Assembly: GCA_948567375.1 (NCBI GenBank)
Contig: OX419755.1
Coordinates: forward strand, 78,634,218 to 78,698,217
Origin: Lunularia cruciata
Lineage: Eukaryota; Streptophyta; Marchantiopsida; Lunulariales; Lunulariaceae
Direction of reading: 5' to 3'
Length of the DNA stretch: 64,000 nt
The translations under genes and the position numbers were made by a program. Positions 1 to 11,606 of this stretch are shown here, in pieces. Positions within the stretch are counted from its first letter, which is position 1; every line of letters starts with the position of its first letter. The notes beneath the pieces were generated by a model that saw nothing but the letters and a program-made list of their open reading frames with translations, had not been told where the DNA came from and did not search any database.

Positions 1-260
1 ATATTTCTTCGGATGCTCCAATTGTGTGTAGACCGTACCATTTGCATAGCTCAAATATCTTAGGTACGGTAGGGCAGCTTCTCGTATAGACTCTATTAAG
101 GTTTAGCACCCTTTTCCTTTTTTTTGTCTCTCCCTTGTACAGCTTGAGGGGGTCTTCCCCTCTTTCATTTTTTCTACGCGGTCGCCTGCTTATCTTTAAG
201 AACAAATTTGATATAAAGAGAGAAGCTTTTTGGAACTCCCTTCTCATACCTCGGGGCACA
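1..260 (+). repeat. Dispersed repeat P, copy 1 (cut by window start)
   Basis: A divergent copy of a repeat seen five more times in this window. It shares with the minus-strand copies near 41.6-42.1 kb and 49.1-49.6 kb, in the same order, a TTCTCGTA..CTATT..GG.TTAG block (about 81-109), a pyrimidine-rich stretch, the GGGTCTTCCC block (about 149-159) and CTACGCGGT (about 173-181). Its left part lies outside the window. No coding capacity is recognised. Confidence 0.5.
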
Positions 261-1155
261 ATATCCCCGGTCAAAGAACGGAGAATTAGAGAACCCTGGT
301 CAGATCCTACACTACGTTAGCAATATTGACGGCTAATGACCCGCCTGACGGATAAAGACCATTCACACGTGGTCACAGATGCGAGTTCATGAAGTACAAG
401 GTTATCGTATTATAGTGAAAAGCTATTTCGCTTTGACCGCGTTCAGTTAATGTTAAATTCCCGTCGCATCGCAAAACATGGTTCTCTGCAGTCAGGCGGT
501 AGCGTGGAATCTGCTACTGGCTACATGTGGACTTCCGTGTGACCGGTAAAGTAAATACTTCGGGGGAGAGAACCCGGCATATTTCTGCCGTCTCCAACGC
601 CAATTGCGACGGGGAGTGGATAAACAGTGCCAAATACAGCAAAGAGTGCGGGTGGGCAGCGTCAACATGATTCCGCTGCTCGGGGACCGGAAATAGGTTT
701 CGAACTGTAAAGGGATACAAAGGTTCCAAACATCCTGGGGAAAAGCTGACAAGACTCTCACATGGAGCTACAGTCAAACGACCGACTCCGACCGGACGGA
801 CGGGTGAGTTCTCACACTTCCGCAATATTCAAGCCTGTTAACCGTTCGCCTTTTCAAGGATACGCATCATCGTGAAACAGACACTTTGCTGTTCTACGAA
901 ACCACAGTGATTATTGGCAACTGTAACTTACCACGTTCGCTGCTACCGTAGTGCTTTTCACGGTGTATTTGGTGGGTCTTGGTTGTGTATATAGTAGTGC
1001 TGTTTAACTTTGCGGTTTTGGCATACCAAGGGAGAGTTTTGTACTTGGTACCTGGTGTAAAACTTGAAGGCAGCGATTTTAATTATAAACTACGCTTTGT
1101 TGATATGCTAACCTGGCTATAGATTCTGATAGATTTCTGCTGCGAAGATACCTGC
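261..1155. other. Unassigned sequence, no gene recognised
   Basis: Less AT-rich than the DNA that follows. Open frames on the minus strand at 492-825 are short, lack a recognisable domain and overlap one another in different frames. No RNA gene, LTR or terminal repeat was recognised. Confidence 0.4.
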
Positions 1156-1180
1156 TTGCTTAATCTTAATCTTAATCTTA
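1156..1180. repeat. Short hexanucleotide repeat (TTAATC)n
   Basis: About four tandem copies of a TTAATC/CTTAAT unit. No function can be inferred. Confidence 0.7.
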
Positions 1181-1189
1181 ATATCGATA

Positions 1190-1260
1190 CTGTTGGGCAT
1201 TAGCCCCGTTTACCTCTTTTGTCCCATCCTTCGTGTTTTCTACGCGGTCGCCTTTCCCCC
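1190..1260 (+). repeat. Dispersed repeat P, copy 2 (short fragment)
   Basis: Contains TTAGCCCCG, ACCTCTTTTGTC, CATCCTTCGTG and TTTTCTACGCGGTCGCC in the same order as the copies at 1-260 and, reversed, at 50794-50958. TTTCTACGCGGTCGCCT is shared with copy 1. Confidence 0.45.
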
Positions 1261-4094
1261 TTACTCTAATTAGTGAAGAGCAAGCTGCATCATTTAGGTT
1301 AAATTATGATTACGATCAGTACTCGTCGTCAGATAAATTTTTAATTCACAGTGAATCTCCGTCCTTTTTATGATTCTCTTCCTGTGCTGCGCAGCCATTT
1401 TCCAAGTCTTCCACTTCCCCTCATCAAGTCTGCCAAGACATATTTCAAACTGTTATCCTCAACAACAAGAGATATAGGAGATGTTTTCAATCTCTTTTCA
1501 ACCCTAGCCTGTCTTGCTCCTCGTGTCCTAGACGCTTTGCTTTTATGAATCATAAAACTTCACCAATCTTGCCAGATAAATGAACGATTGAACAATTCCT
1601 TAGATTACCTAGCAACGTAGATTGAGGTTGCACCTTGGCATCGACCTCTGGAGATTGGGTTGGTTGGGTTAGTTAAAGATTTGGAGCATCGATATTTCTT
1701 CCAGTCGGTGATGGTTATAAATTTGGCAACATTGCCATAGGAACGCGTACTGAATGGGTCTAACATGTTTGTAACGTCAAAAATGATATTTGGATTGTAG
1801 TATCAAAAATAAATATTGATGCGGTGAGCACCTTTATTCCCGACGCTAACCATTTGCACGTAACACCAAAAATATGTTTTCCATATATCGGGTGCGGTTA
1901 AAGACTAAATTTAGTTGCTTTCTGTAAGAAATGGTGTGCATCGACAAAGAGAGGATATGGTAAGCATTAGACACGCTTGAGCCGATCGTGGAGTCGCTTT
2001 CACCTGTGAAAACACGTGGACTGATAAATGCAAGACCTAACACCTGCTCTAGTTTCAATATTAAATTCCAAAGTATATAATTTCTCACCAAAATTAGGTG
2101 AGCATCAATTATTATTGGAATTCTCTTTCCGCTTTTCGAGGACATTCCTCTTCGAATCAGGTCAGAAGAGAGAAAACCCGACCTCATAGTAGAAACAACA
2201 ATATTTAAGTGCAATTATAGATGATGTAATTATAGACGATGGATTAAAATAGTTTTCTTACTTCGTATTACTCTTGTAGAGTTGATATAAGATTAGATTT
2301 TAGACATAACTTTATACTAGTAAAATCTGCAATGTTTTAAAGTCAAGCATCTAATGTGTTTTCTTTGTGCCGTTTAGCCATGAATGCAAGATTTTGTTAC
2401 TCTTCTATTAGAATCTATGAATAAATTTTAGGAAGCTTAAAAAGCTTTTCAAGTTGATTATTTAATTTAGGATTCCTAGATGCAGGATTCTTTAGAACTT
2501 ATATTCTCATTTTCATTACAAGAAAGTGCTATAAAATTCAGAAGAAACTCAGGAATATTTTTCCTTGAAACATTGAGTTCTCTTGAAAAAGAAATTAGGT
2601 AAAGAAATATAACTTAGATCTTCTTCTTTACTTTAGTACAAATAGTTCGTCGTAACCTAATTTAGATAGTTTTCTTTCAAAAATATGTTATAATAATTAA
2701 CAAGATAATGTTTGTGAGTAAAATAAATAATTTTATTGGATACTTAGAAATAACATACTAAAAAGCATATGATTTTAAGTTTATTTTTCACAAACACAGA
2801 CATAGACTTGTTTTGTAATGCCTTCCTCAATTTCTGTATATATTAAAATTTTCTAGTTTATCTCATTTTATTCTATTCTTGTTGAATTCTACTACTATAT
2901 TTGGATTTTTTTTTGTCAAATCCCCATTTCAATATTTTTCTCATCAACTTACTGAGATTCAATCTACTTATCCTAAAATGTTTCAATATCTAATCATTTC
3001 AGGCTATGTATCACAAAATCCCTCTTAATCACATTTCTCCCTATCTCTATGCACCTTCCCTATTATGCGATAGAAGTATTATAGTTTCTCTTGAATTTGC
3101 AGTATCATGTGATATCTTGAATTTGCAACATCATATAATATCTCATTGTTTTGTTTCATTTTACTGGGAGCAATAGAAAATTTATAGTACAATTTGCCAT
3201 TGTCAAAGTTAATAAATTTGGTTTTTCCAGCAAAAAAAAAACAAAATTGCAAATTAAGTTTATAGATTTAAGTGATCTCTGGGTAAGTTCGATAGTAAAA
3301 CAATAATCAATGATACCAAGGAAACATTCAAAGTAAGAGTTCTCAATTGCATGTAAATTGATAATGAAGTCTATGACTAATGGTACAAAGAAACCGTTCA
3401 AAGAGAGAAATTTTACGTGTAATACTCAGAACATGCATAAGGCAGTTTTAACTCGAACAAAGAACCTGGATGCGTTTCACTTCACGAAATAAGATGTATC
3501 ACACTGTCTAGTAAAAGTCGTACTGAAAATTTTCAATGTGAATATATATGTCATAGGGTTTTTTCTAAACGAGTAACATTCTTTACTTACAAATATATCA
3601 ATACTAAGCAAAAACTAGAAAAAATGTAGAGCAAAGCATTCGTACGCATAGTAAGTTCTAATACAATACATAGAATTCAAGGTGTGGAAGAATGCTCGTC
3701 TTAGTTAAAGTACATCTTTGTTTTCGAGTTGAGATCATATTGTGAGTGCAGACTAGGTGGTCAAAATACAACCAAATCAATGTTTTTGTAATAGGGGTTT
3801 CACTTCAGGAATGTATGGAACGACCACGCGAATGAAGTCAAAAGTGGAGTGATCACATGTAAATATGAAAAGGATACTTGTAGATATTTTTTATTTTTTT
3901 GAAGAACGAATAAGCCTATAAGATATTTTATAAGAGATTCAACAACAATGTATAAGGTTAATTAACAAAAGAATAGCACGAGGATAAACAGGGCCCCGGT
4001 AAACTTTACACGTATCTTGTCATCACACCCATACACGTTATCACGGAAGCTATCCATTAAAGGTTATAGGGCATCACTATACAATTAAAAAGCG
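1261..4094. other. AT-rich intergenic DNA, nothing recognised
   Basis: Long AT-rich stretch with only short chance frames. I see no LTR, terminal inverted repeat, RNA gene or protein domain. Confidence 0.4.
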
Positions 4095-4142
4095 ATACAC
4101 GTAGAATAACAAGGAGGGAAGACCCATCAAGTACTACAGAGA
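4095..4142 (-). repeat. Dispersed repeat P, copy 3 (core motif only)
   Basis: Read on the plus strand it has ACACGTAGAA, then GGAGGGAAGACCCATCAAG. This matches the reverse complement of the CTACGCGG ... GGGTCTTCCC core of the other copies; GGGAAGACCCATCAAGTA is shared with the 41.8-kb copy. Only about 48 bp is recognisable. Confidence 0.45.
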
Positions 4143-4796
4143 TAAAACTAAATACATAAGAAGAAAAAAAATAATTATTATAATTGTTTCCTTTAGTTTC
4201 ATAAAATTTAATTAAAATATGAAAAAAAACAACCTATTTAAGGAAGAAACCTACGAGGTAAAAATATATACTATATTATATATCATATAAAATTAAAATG
4301 TGTAACTATAAGATTTATTACACGGTATTAAAGCTGCATGTAACGGGCTAATGTAACCACACCTTCTATAAAATAGAATGAGAATTATTAGTAACGTGGA
4401 AATTGCTTCTTTATCGCAAGCAGTTCCTAGGATCACAATATAAAATTTCGATTGCAGATTTTATTTTATGGAAATACTTCGGGACTGAGGTATTTTTTAT
4501 TGCAAATTTTACGGAAAACGGGAGTGCAGGTAGGTCCTCATAACCATTTACAGGACTATTAGCACTAGAATTGACTAAGGTCGTCCAACTGATTTTGGTT
4601 GTGTAAATTTTTCGAAAACCAGGAAAGAACGTGATAATTTACAAAAACAAAGTAAATACCATCAAATCGTATGAATTATCTTATTACACATCCCGATGTA
4701 TTTTACGAGACAACCATGAAACGATTGACGAAATCGCTACGGAATTCAGTAAGTGCTAAAGTAAAACCTCCTACTGCTAACGAAAAGCAAGAATGA
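4143..4796. other. AT-rich intergenic DNA, nothing recognised
   Basis: No open frame of note and no repeat boundary seen before the 8-bp target duplication of the MITE begins at 4797. Confidence 0.4.
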
Positions 4797-4804
4797 ATAA
4801 AGAA

Positions 4805-5209
4805 GGGAGCCGCTATTCACCACTCACCCCCTAGTTTAAAGAACCCCTGCGCATTTCTCTTGTTCTCGACGCGCCTGGTGTGCAAAACAGTCACGATGTA
4901 GCCTTCGTTGGCAAAGATTGAATTTAGAGCAGCGCGGGCGACCTCAAGACTAGTATAGGTTGTGGTGGTAAGTTCTTGATAACGATCCATGGTGATGTAA
5001 GTAGTGTTTTAGACGCCGAAGTTGGTCTTAAAAAGCTCTCGCCGGGTGTGAATTCATTAAATCTCGCCTTATTTCAGTCTTCATTTTTTATGGCATTTTC
5101 CATTCATTTTCCATGCAGCCAATAGGAATGCGACAAAAATGCACAGGGGTTCTTTAAACTCGGGGGTGAGTGGTGAATAGCGAAAGGTGAGTGGTGAATA
5201 GCGGCTCCC
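4805..5209. mobile_element. MITE-like DNA transposon, 405 bp, 8-bp target duplication
   Basis: Both ends carry a long terminal inverted repeat starting GGGAGCCGCTATTCACCACT and running about 50 bp inward (left 4805-4856; right about 5141-5209). The right arm holds an extra tandem copy of the roughly 22-bp GAGTGGTGAATAGCG module. The element is flanked by a perfect direct repeat ATAAAGAA (4797-4804 and 5210-5217). An 8-bp duplication fits hAT or Merlin; the GG terminus is less typical of hAT. The interior is richer in GC than its surroundings and holds one short open frame. It is too short to be autonomous, so it is a non-autonomous or internally deleted copy. Confidence 0.85.
4817..4990 (-). 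CDS. Short ORF inside the MITE, possible transposase N-terminal remnant
   Basis: A 57-codon frame opens at ATG 4990 (MDRYQELTTT...) and ends at TGA 4817-4819, inside the left inverted repeat. Its middle, EVARAALNSIFANEGYIVTV followed by an Arg-rich HTRRVENKR segment, resembles the start of FAR1/MULE-type DNA-binding regions (Ala/Arg/Leu-Asn, then Glu-Gly-hydrophobic, then basic). That resemblance is from memory and weak. The last codons come from the terminal repeat, so the frame may be a deletion product joining a transposase start to the far end. Whether it is expressed is unknown. Confidence 0.4.
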   Translation of the reverse strand: MDRYQELTTTTYTSLEVARAALNSIFANEGYIVTVLHTRRVENKRNAQGFFKLGGEW

Positions 5210-5262
5210 ATAAAGAAGCAAAATAGAGATTCGGATCTCTTTCCATCAAGTTGCTTTTGTTG

Positions 5263-5284
5263 CACACACACACACATATATATA
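5263..5284. repeat. (CA)n(TA)n microsatellite
   Basis: Six to seven CA units followed by about four TA units, just beyond the MITE. Confidence 0.8.
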
Positions 5285-5733
5285 ATGGAAAATTGTTAGG
5301 GCCTCCATATTAGACTTTCAGAAGTTTCAAAACTACCCATCAGCATAAAACTCATTCTGAGATCTCTCCTAGGTGTGTTGTTCCTACCCCCAGACCCAAT
5401 CCTTACTCCAGTCATATCTCTATAGGTTCCTCCGGGTTCATACTCTTGGTTACATTTTTTGGATCCTATCCATGCATTCGTACGAAGGTTATCTCAACCA
5501 TGGATGTATCCCATGATCCCTATGACTTTACGTCCTATGGTTGGATCCACACTCTCCTTCATTCTCCATGCTATTTTGGTTGATGATCTCAGGCAAGATG
5601 TTTCCACTTGGACATTATTGGCACTTTTTACCTCAAAGGATATTACTTCTTCCAGCTCATGGAGGCACTGCGGGACACCAAGAGACTCTAGGATTCATAG
5701 GTTCTTTAGAGGCAATTGGGCTGCCTTCCAAGA
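5285..5733 (+). other. Unassigned host sequence left of copia element F
   Basis: Carries an open frame at 5459-5746 without a recognised domain. This DNA was contiguous with the sequence now at 34133 before element F inserted, so it may belong to the reverse-transcriptase remnant found there. I could not confirm that from motifs. Confidence 0.35.
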
Positions 5734-5956
5734 TGTAAGGAGTTAACTAAGGTCTTGAACAACTCTGGTTTGTTAGAAATAGTGCTGGAGTACCATATAA
5801 GAGAGATGGTAGAAGCTCTTTGTAACACATTTGTTTCATTATCAGTTAAGCTACTTGTATGTTCTTGTGGATGTAGCCTCAATGAGGTGAACCACTTATT
5901 TTCTTGTTTTGACCATGGTGCATGCATTTCAAGTGTATTATTGAATTGGACCTTCA
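5734..5956 (+). repeat. 5' LTR of copia F
   Basis: Begins TGTAAGGAGTTAACT and ends GGACCTTCA. It aligns along its length with 33911-34132, sharing GTAGCCTCAATGAGGTGAAC and CATGGTGCATGCATTTC. The divergence between copies is visible by eye, indicating age. Confidence 0.85.
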
Positions 5957-7112
5957 ATTTGTACTAGGGAAAATTGATTGAAAACATGGAACTAGAAGAT
6001 TATGCTTGTTGTACGCAAGAGATGGATTCATTGATTCGCTTCCTTGGTGAGTGAGTAGGGGAAGTTTGATGGGATGCATCTTATGGTATGGTCGCTCAAT
6101 TAAGAAGATGGTAATTTGACATGTGTTTTTGCTTGAGGGTGCTAGTTTATTGGCTCCGGTGGTGGTTTATGGACTGCAAATTTGCAGTTGGTGACAATTC
6201 CACACGTTTTGTAGAAATGTTGTTGGTAAGCTCGGTCATTACTCTCTAATGGAGAGGAGGAGCAAGATTCAAAAGTGGAACATGTAGATTTCCAATGGCA
6301 CAAGAGGAATTAGTTGCCTTGACGCGTAGGTTTGGGGTTATAAGAGTTGGAGTGGGGCCATCCTTTTGTAAATGAGTATTGATCTAGGACATTCAATTGT
6401 TTCATGGAATGCTGCTAATTAGAGACAAAATTACAAGAGATTAGCACAAGGAAATGAAGGAGATGAGTTGGACAAAATAATCTTTTGCGATGGTGCTAAA
6501 GACAAAGTTGTGCCACTTCAACGATGCAAAAAATACACCAATAGGGATATCAAATTCATCCAAAGTGATTCTTAGGTTTTTTCTTTTCTTTTTGTCAGCT
6601 TGTTTGCTTGTTCTGCTATTAATCCACTTGAGCAAGGAGGCAGCTGAACCAATCTTCAGCAGCTCGGAGGACTCCTTTGGCTTTGTCTTCCATTCTTTGA
6701 TTGAGAGTCCTCGGTAAGGAAAAGTTGCTTTTCTTTCTTCTATTCTTTCCCTTCCTGGTCTTTGTTCTCCCTACTTTCTCCTTCCATGCCCTGGAAGAGA
6801 ATAACACTTGGTGTGGGGTTAAAGAACAAGGCACCCCCTCTTCTACTGTCTGTTTGCCTTTCCCAATGGATGGACAAGAAAGTTTTGTCTCTTCACCACT
6901 TCTAATCTGAGGGTTTCATTTCTACAGGACTCCACAAGTCAAGTCATGTGTAGAGCGTAGGAGAGGACTAACTTAGGTTGGAGTGGAGTTGTAGCATGGA
7001 TCCACTTTCATGTTACACCAAATAAATTTTCAGGATGTGGTTCTAATAAAAGTAGCTATGTATTACACTGCAAATCAATGGGTATTATCAAGGTTCCAAC
7101 TATGAGGGCAGA
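5957..7112 (+). other. Copia F interior, 5' part, unassigned
   Basis: Lies between the F 5' LTR and solo LTR X1. No clear tRNA-primer site follows the LTR, and short frames (for example 6490-6717) show no domain. It may be leader, decayed gag or an older unrecognised insertion. Confidence 0.35.
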
Positions 7113-7867
7113 TGTAATACCAAGAGCTAGCCATATGATCTAGATGTGAAATTTGGTTTGGTAATATCTGGAATGAGGTTATATATGATGGTCAAAATAG
7201 ATCAAAAAGAAGTACCACCAAAAGGGTACTTCTACTAATAGGGCAGAAAACCGAAATAGATTTGAAAACCTTAGAACCAATAGCTAGACATATGATTTGA
7301 ACGTGAGAATTGGGTTGGTAACATCTGGAAAGATGTTTCACAGGATGGACTGAATAGATCAGAAAGAGGTATCACCAAAAGGGGACTTCTACTAATAGAG
7401 TTGGAATCGAAATATGCTTGAAATCTTTGAAGGCAATTTTGGAGGCCTAAACAGATGAATTGGGCCTAAAAAATGTGCAAAATCTCCCCCCAATGGAAGA
7501 AACGTTTGCCTTTCCTTCTCCTGACTTTGTATCATTGAGAGCTTTCCAACGGTACCTCACCCACGTGATTATGAGATTCCTACTAGAAGATTCCCTAAAA
7601 GATTCCCTTTGGTCAAAGCTTGTTTGACCAACCAGATAGGACCAAGACCGACATGTCACCCATCCAAGTAAGTAATCCAAGGGTGGAGCTTGTTGACATG
7701 TCACCTATCTATGTACCTAATCCTATGGTGGAGCTTCATTGGAGGAGATCCGCTTTGCCTATATAATAAAGAGAAGGTGCTCCTTTGGGGCATCGGAGTT
7801 TGAGTGTGAAAGTGTGTGTTTCTCATGGTGTGTTTCTCTTTATGTCTCCTATCCTTGGAGTATTATA
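7113..7867 (+). repeat. Solo LTR X1
   Basis: A 755-bp unit starting TGTAATACCAAGAG and ending near TTGGAGTATTATA, flanked by a perfect GCAGA target duplication (7108-7112 and 7868-7872). It matches 44543-45280 (reversed) and 53105-53681. A TATA-like TATATAATAAAG lies about 100 bp before the end, as in an LTR promoter. No internal region is attached, so it is the product of LTR-LTR recombination. Confidence 0.85.
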
Positions 7868-8580
7868 GCAGATTGATGGAGTAGCAAAGATGTTTTGGTG
7901 AAGAGTAGGTATGAGGAATACAAGACGTTGGACAGAAATCTGCTGCAAAGAGAACATGCTTTCTAGATCTCTTGCCATTGAGGTGTAAAGCAAGGTTCAT
8001 GCCAATATTCAACTTGGATGAACTCAAGTAGTAAATTTTTCTTTTTTCTAACATTTCCAATTCTTGACCTTATTGACTCAACACAAAAACTGTCATGCTA
8101 AATTTGGGGGTAGAAAACTATTACCATATGAGCAAAAAACATTCTATTCACCAACCAAACGTTCGGCTGAACTATAAACATCTCCATCGTGGTCTTCGGA
8201 ACAATCACCTTCTCCTTGCAGAAGTAGACTCTTGATTTTTACTCACCAACATGATTGCCTAGAGTAGGTGAATGAGATGGAGAACTTAAGATTGATCTTT
8301 GGTGAAAGAGTAGATTTGAGTAGTACTCTGGCAACACTCACAACAACTACCATGAGGAGAATTGACCAAAGATGCAATAAGGATGCTAAACATGGCATTG
8401 GTGTCTTGGAGAGGAGCTTTGGAGTGGAAGAAAAGAGAATCTACAGTTTGCTTGAAGAAGAAGTGATAATAGGGAAAAAAACAAGAGATGAACCACATAA
8501 CCCACACAAATTAAATCACTCCACAATCTGTTGTGGGCAATGCTTGGATCTTGGTCAAAGTTGGCCAAGATGTCTGAATC
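7868..8580 (+). other. Copia F interior, unassigned
   Basis: Between solo LTR X1 and chromovirus A. A 105-codon frame at 8268-8585 has no recognisable domain and runs to the edge of the A insertion. Confidence 0.35.
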
Positions 8581-8585
8581 TATAG

Positions 8586-8997
8586 TGTTACAATATGGAG
8601 TTTAACGAAAAAGTTAGTTGGGCTTACGAAGTAGCACATAAGACAAATTAGCCTAGAATATTCTGAAAGTATATAGGAAGCTTCTTGTGAAGCTTCCCGG
8701 CTAGCTTAGCTTGCACCTCAAGTGAGTAGCTTCTAGAAGCTTTCAACTAGCTTAGCTTTCACGCCAAGTAGGTGGTTTCTAGAAGGAAGCTTCTTGAGAA
8801 GCTGCCTAGTTAACTTGGCTTGCACTCTAAGAAAGTGGCTTGAGGAAGCTTCTTGAGAAGCTTCTCAAGAGCCTTGTATGCTACCTATAAATACCAAAGC
8901 CAAAGCTCATGCTAGGCATTTGGAGTTTTTCCACATTCAAGTGTCCTAATATGAGTTTTCATTCTCCTATTTCTCTCCTTGGTCTCGGTCTTTTACA
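8586..8997 (+). repeat. 5' LTR of chromovirus A
   Basis: Runs from TGTTACAATATGGAG to GGTCTTTTACA (412 bp). Contains palindromic AAGCTT/GAAGCTTC modules and a TATA box at 8886-8893 (TATAAATA). TTCTAGAAGCTTTC at about 8731-8744 is part of a heat-shock-element-like array. The 3' LTR is 46 bp shorter. Confidence 0.92.
8886..8893 (+). promoter_or_regulatory. TATA box of chromovirus A 5' LTR
   Basis: TATAAATA, conserved in all LTRs of this family (3' LTR copy at 14106-14113), about 110 bp before the LTR end. Confidence 0.7.
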
Positions 8998-8998
8998 T

Positions 8999-9010
8999 TG
9001 GTATCAGAGC
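8999..9010 (+). other. Primer binding site (tRNA-iMet), chromovirus A
   Basis: TGGTATCAGAGC, the classic plant LTR-retrotransposon site complementary to the 3' end of initiator tRNA-Met, starts 2 bp after the LTR. Confidence 0.95.
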
Positions 9011-9268
9011 AAGAATGGGATGGATGGAATATATGGACCACCAAATCCACTTCCGCCAAACCATTGGGATTTTCATATCGGGATATTACCCAAGCACCGC
9101 TTCGCACAATTCATCACCTCACGCTTTGGGCAGGATTTTCTACATATGATCACCGTGTTTGAGGAACCCTTGATACTTCCGGTTGTCACTTATGGAGAAA
9201 GGTGGACGTGTTGTATCTATGTGTTAATCAATTAGATAAATTAGGAGTAGTAGGATAGAGTAGTAGCT

Positions 9269-10174
9269 ATGGCGGCAATATTGGACATTATCCTTGCGAT
9301 GCAGCAACAAATCGAGCACCTTACTTGATTGTTGGATGAACAAGACCAACAACAACAAGGACATATAGAGAGAGCACCAGTCCGAGATGGAGAAGATCAT
9401 ATTTGATTTCCAAAACCCAAGGTGTTTGAAGGCAAGAATCTTCTAGGCATAGTGGAGAATTTTGTGTTTGATTGCAAATGTTACTTTGAAGCCACCAATC
9501 TTCAAGATGAACAGAAATAGATTCTCTTGGCTTCTCGCCAATTAGATGGTGTGGTAAAACTTTGGTGTCAATTCCGAGTGGAGCAAGCTGAATGACAGAT
9601 TGTTGAACCAATCTTGACATGGAGAGAATTCAAGGATACAATACTTGGTTGATTTCAAACTATAAATGCCACTCGAGCTGCACGAGATAAATTGGAGGAG
9701 TTGAAGTAGATTGGTTCAGTAAGAGACTACATCACATAATTTTAGAACATCACCATGCAAATACCAAATATACAAGAAGGAGAAATTCTAGATCAATTTG
9801 TGTGGGGATTGAAGTCGCAAACCAAATTGGAGGTGACCATGTGAGAACCACAAAATGTAGAAGAAGCCATGCAATTGGATGAGCGCTTTGATTCCTTGGT
9901 TGCAACAACTTGGTCTTGACCTTGACTTACACCAGGCTTACTAGTACAATATGCACGGGTGGAAGAACCAACACCAATGGAGATTGATGCTATCCAACGG
10001 AGGCCACTTGGTGCAGCAGATAGAGAAAGACTACGACAAAATGGAGGTTATTTTTATTGTCACCAAGTTGGACATTGCATTGCTGAATGTCCACTTAGGA
10101 ATGGGTGACCTCAACAAGTTGCCCAGATGGAGTTTATGGAACTGAAGAATCAAGGAAACAAAGAATCCCAATAG
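9269..10174 (+). pseudogene. gag: Decayed gag of chromovirus A
   Basis: Would encode the capsid/nucleocapsid polyprotein. The frame opens with MAAILDIILAMQQQIEHL, the same start as in B, and runs through a retrotransposon-gag region (KVFEGKN, then LWCQFRVEQAE, then REFKDTILG) to a nucleocapsid zinc knuckle near 10050-10095. There the first Cys has become Tyr (YFYCHQVGHCIAEC). It ends with GNKESQ and TAG at about 10172. Many in-frame stops interrupt it (for example after HLT and in place of Trp or Gln). Protease continues in a different, overlapping frame, as in B, so the family probably used a ribosomal frameshift between gag and pol. Not functional. Confidence 0.8.
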
Positions 10175-10664
10175 GAGATTTTGAGCTATCTACTGGGAGC
10201 TTGATTAGTTCCAATGGGATTGAAGGCTTGACCTATGAAAGTTTGCTTTGCTTGCAAGGTACGATATCTAATCGGGATTGTAGGATTTTGGTTGATTCTG
10301 GAAGTTTAGAGAATTTCATGTCTATGCAAGTAGCAAAGGAATTGGGTATTCCTATCAAGCCAGTGATTGGAAGTAGTCTGATGATGGTGGATGGTAGAAA
10401 GGGTTCTGCATTTTGCACCTCGCATCCTATTACCTTCAAGATTGAGAAGGAGTATTTGGAGTGTATGAGGTTTGTAGTGGCACCTCTACACTATGATATC
10501 ATTTTGGAGCTACCTTGGCTTGAACATCATAAGGTTCAATTTGATTGGACCCAACGCCAAATTCAAGTACAACATGCCAAATTCAAGATAAGTCTGTATT
10601 TGCGGTGTGGATCAATCCAATTGCACAAGAACAATCTAAGGAGTGCCAATAGCCTCATCAAGCA
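10105..10664 (+). pseudogene. Decayed aspartic protease region, chromovirus A
   Basis: Retroviral-type aspartic protease that would cut the polyprotein. The active-site Asp-Ser-Gly is intact in ILVDSGSLENFMSMQ (about 10285-10330), followed by the family-typical flap and KVQFDWTQRQIQVQH. The frame is open from 10105 to 10680, overlapping the gag end. Compared with B, the linker after the protease is much shorter, and the Lys/Glu-rich tandem-like insert seen in B near 21000-21190 is absent. It then enters reverse transcriptase after a stop at 10678. Confidence 0.8.
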
Positions 10665-11510
10665 ATGGTTGATTGGATAGTTCAGGAGTTTGTGAATGTA
10701 TTTTTGGATGATCTGCCAAAGGGATTACCCTTTGATCGAGATATGCCCTTCAAGATTGAGGTATTGCCAAGGAGTACTCTAGTAAGTAGACCAATCTATC
10801 AGCTCTCACCAAAGGAGTTAGAGCAATTGAAAACAACACTTACAGAGTTGTTGGAGAAGGACTTCATACAACATAGTACCTCTCCTTGGGGAGCACCGGT
10901 ATTATTTGTTCCAAAGAAGGATGGAGGACTTTGTTTTTGTATTGATTACCATGGGCTCAATAAGCCAACCGTGAAGAATACATATCCCTTGCCTTGAATC
11001 GATGACTTGGTTGATCAACTAAGTGGAGCACGCTACTTTTCCAAGTTGGAACTTTGCAGCAGCTATTGGCAAATTCCTATTGATAGAGAGGATGTGCAAA
11101 AGACTACCTTTTGTACAAGGTATGGGCATTTTGAGTGGAGAGTTCTACCTTTTGGACTCACTAATGCTCCAGCAATCTTCATCAGTCAAATGCATTGGGT
11201 ATTGGATGGACTATTGGATTGGTCTGTGGTGGTGTTCTTGGATGACATCTTAATTTATAGTAAGACAGAGGCAGAACACATAAATCATGTGCAAGAAGTC
11301 CTAAGACAATTACGACAATGGAAATTTTATTGCAAGAAGTCGAAGTGTGCCTTTTGGCAGAAGGAGGTTACCTTCTTGGGTCATAAGATCTCATCAGAGG
11401 GGATCAAGATGGAAGAAGAGAAAATCAAGGCCATTACTGATCGGCCTACCCCAAAAGATGCTCCAAAAGCACGGGCATTCAGTGGATTGGCCAGTTTTTA
11501 CATGAAGAGT
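10665..11510 (+). pseudogene. Decayed reverse transcriptase, chromovirus A
   Basis: Ty3/gypsy reverse transcriptase. Visible in one frame are [67 protein letters not shown] and the catalytic FLDD (11235-11246), then TFLGHKISSEGI. A single TGA at 10995-10997 interrupts the frame where the family has Arg (CGA-to-TGA); the first catalytic Asp in SKLDL is Glu here. The frame then jumps, at about 11500, from the post-RT linker straight to the end of RNase H because about 420 bp is deleted. Enzymatically dead. Confidence 0.88.
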
Positions 11511-11606
11511 CAACATCATCAATGGGAGGAACAACTCCAACTATATGACATCAAACTTGAGTACAAACCAGGTTGGTTCCATGTCATCCCTAATGCTTTA
11601 TCATGA
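11503..11606 (+). pseudogene. RNase H remnant, chromovirus A
   Basis: Only the C-terminal end survives (QHHQWEEQLQLYDIKLEYKP, then ALS). All catalytic residues of RNase H, present in B between about 19660 and 20080, are deleted. Confidence 0.8.

Noticed and set aside
492..825. Two overlapping minus-strand frames (89 and 103 codons)
   Set aside because: Different frames over the same DNA, no domain, no splice or family support.
8268..8585. 105-codon frame with CCGQC
   Set aside because: No zinc-knuckle spacing and no match to copia gag; it ends at the A insertion by chance.
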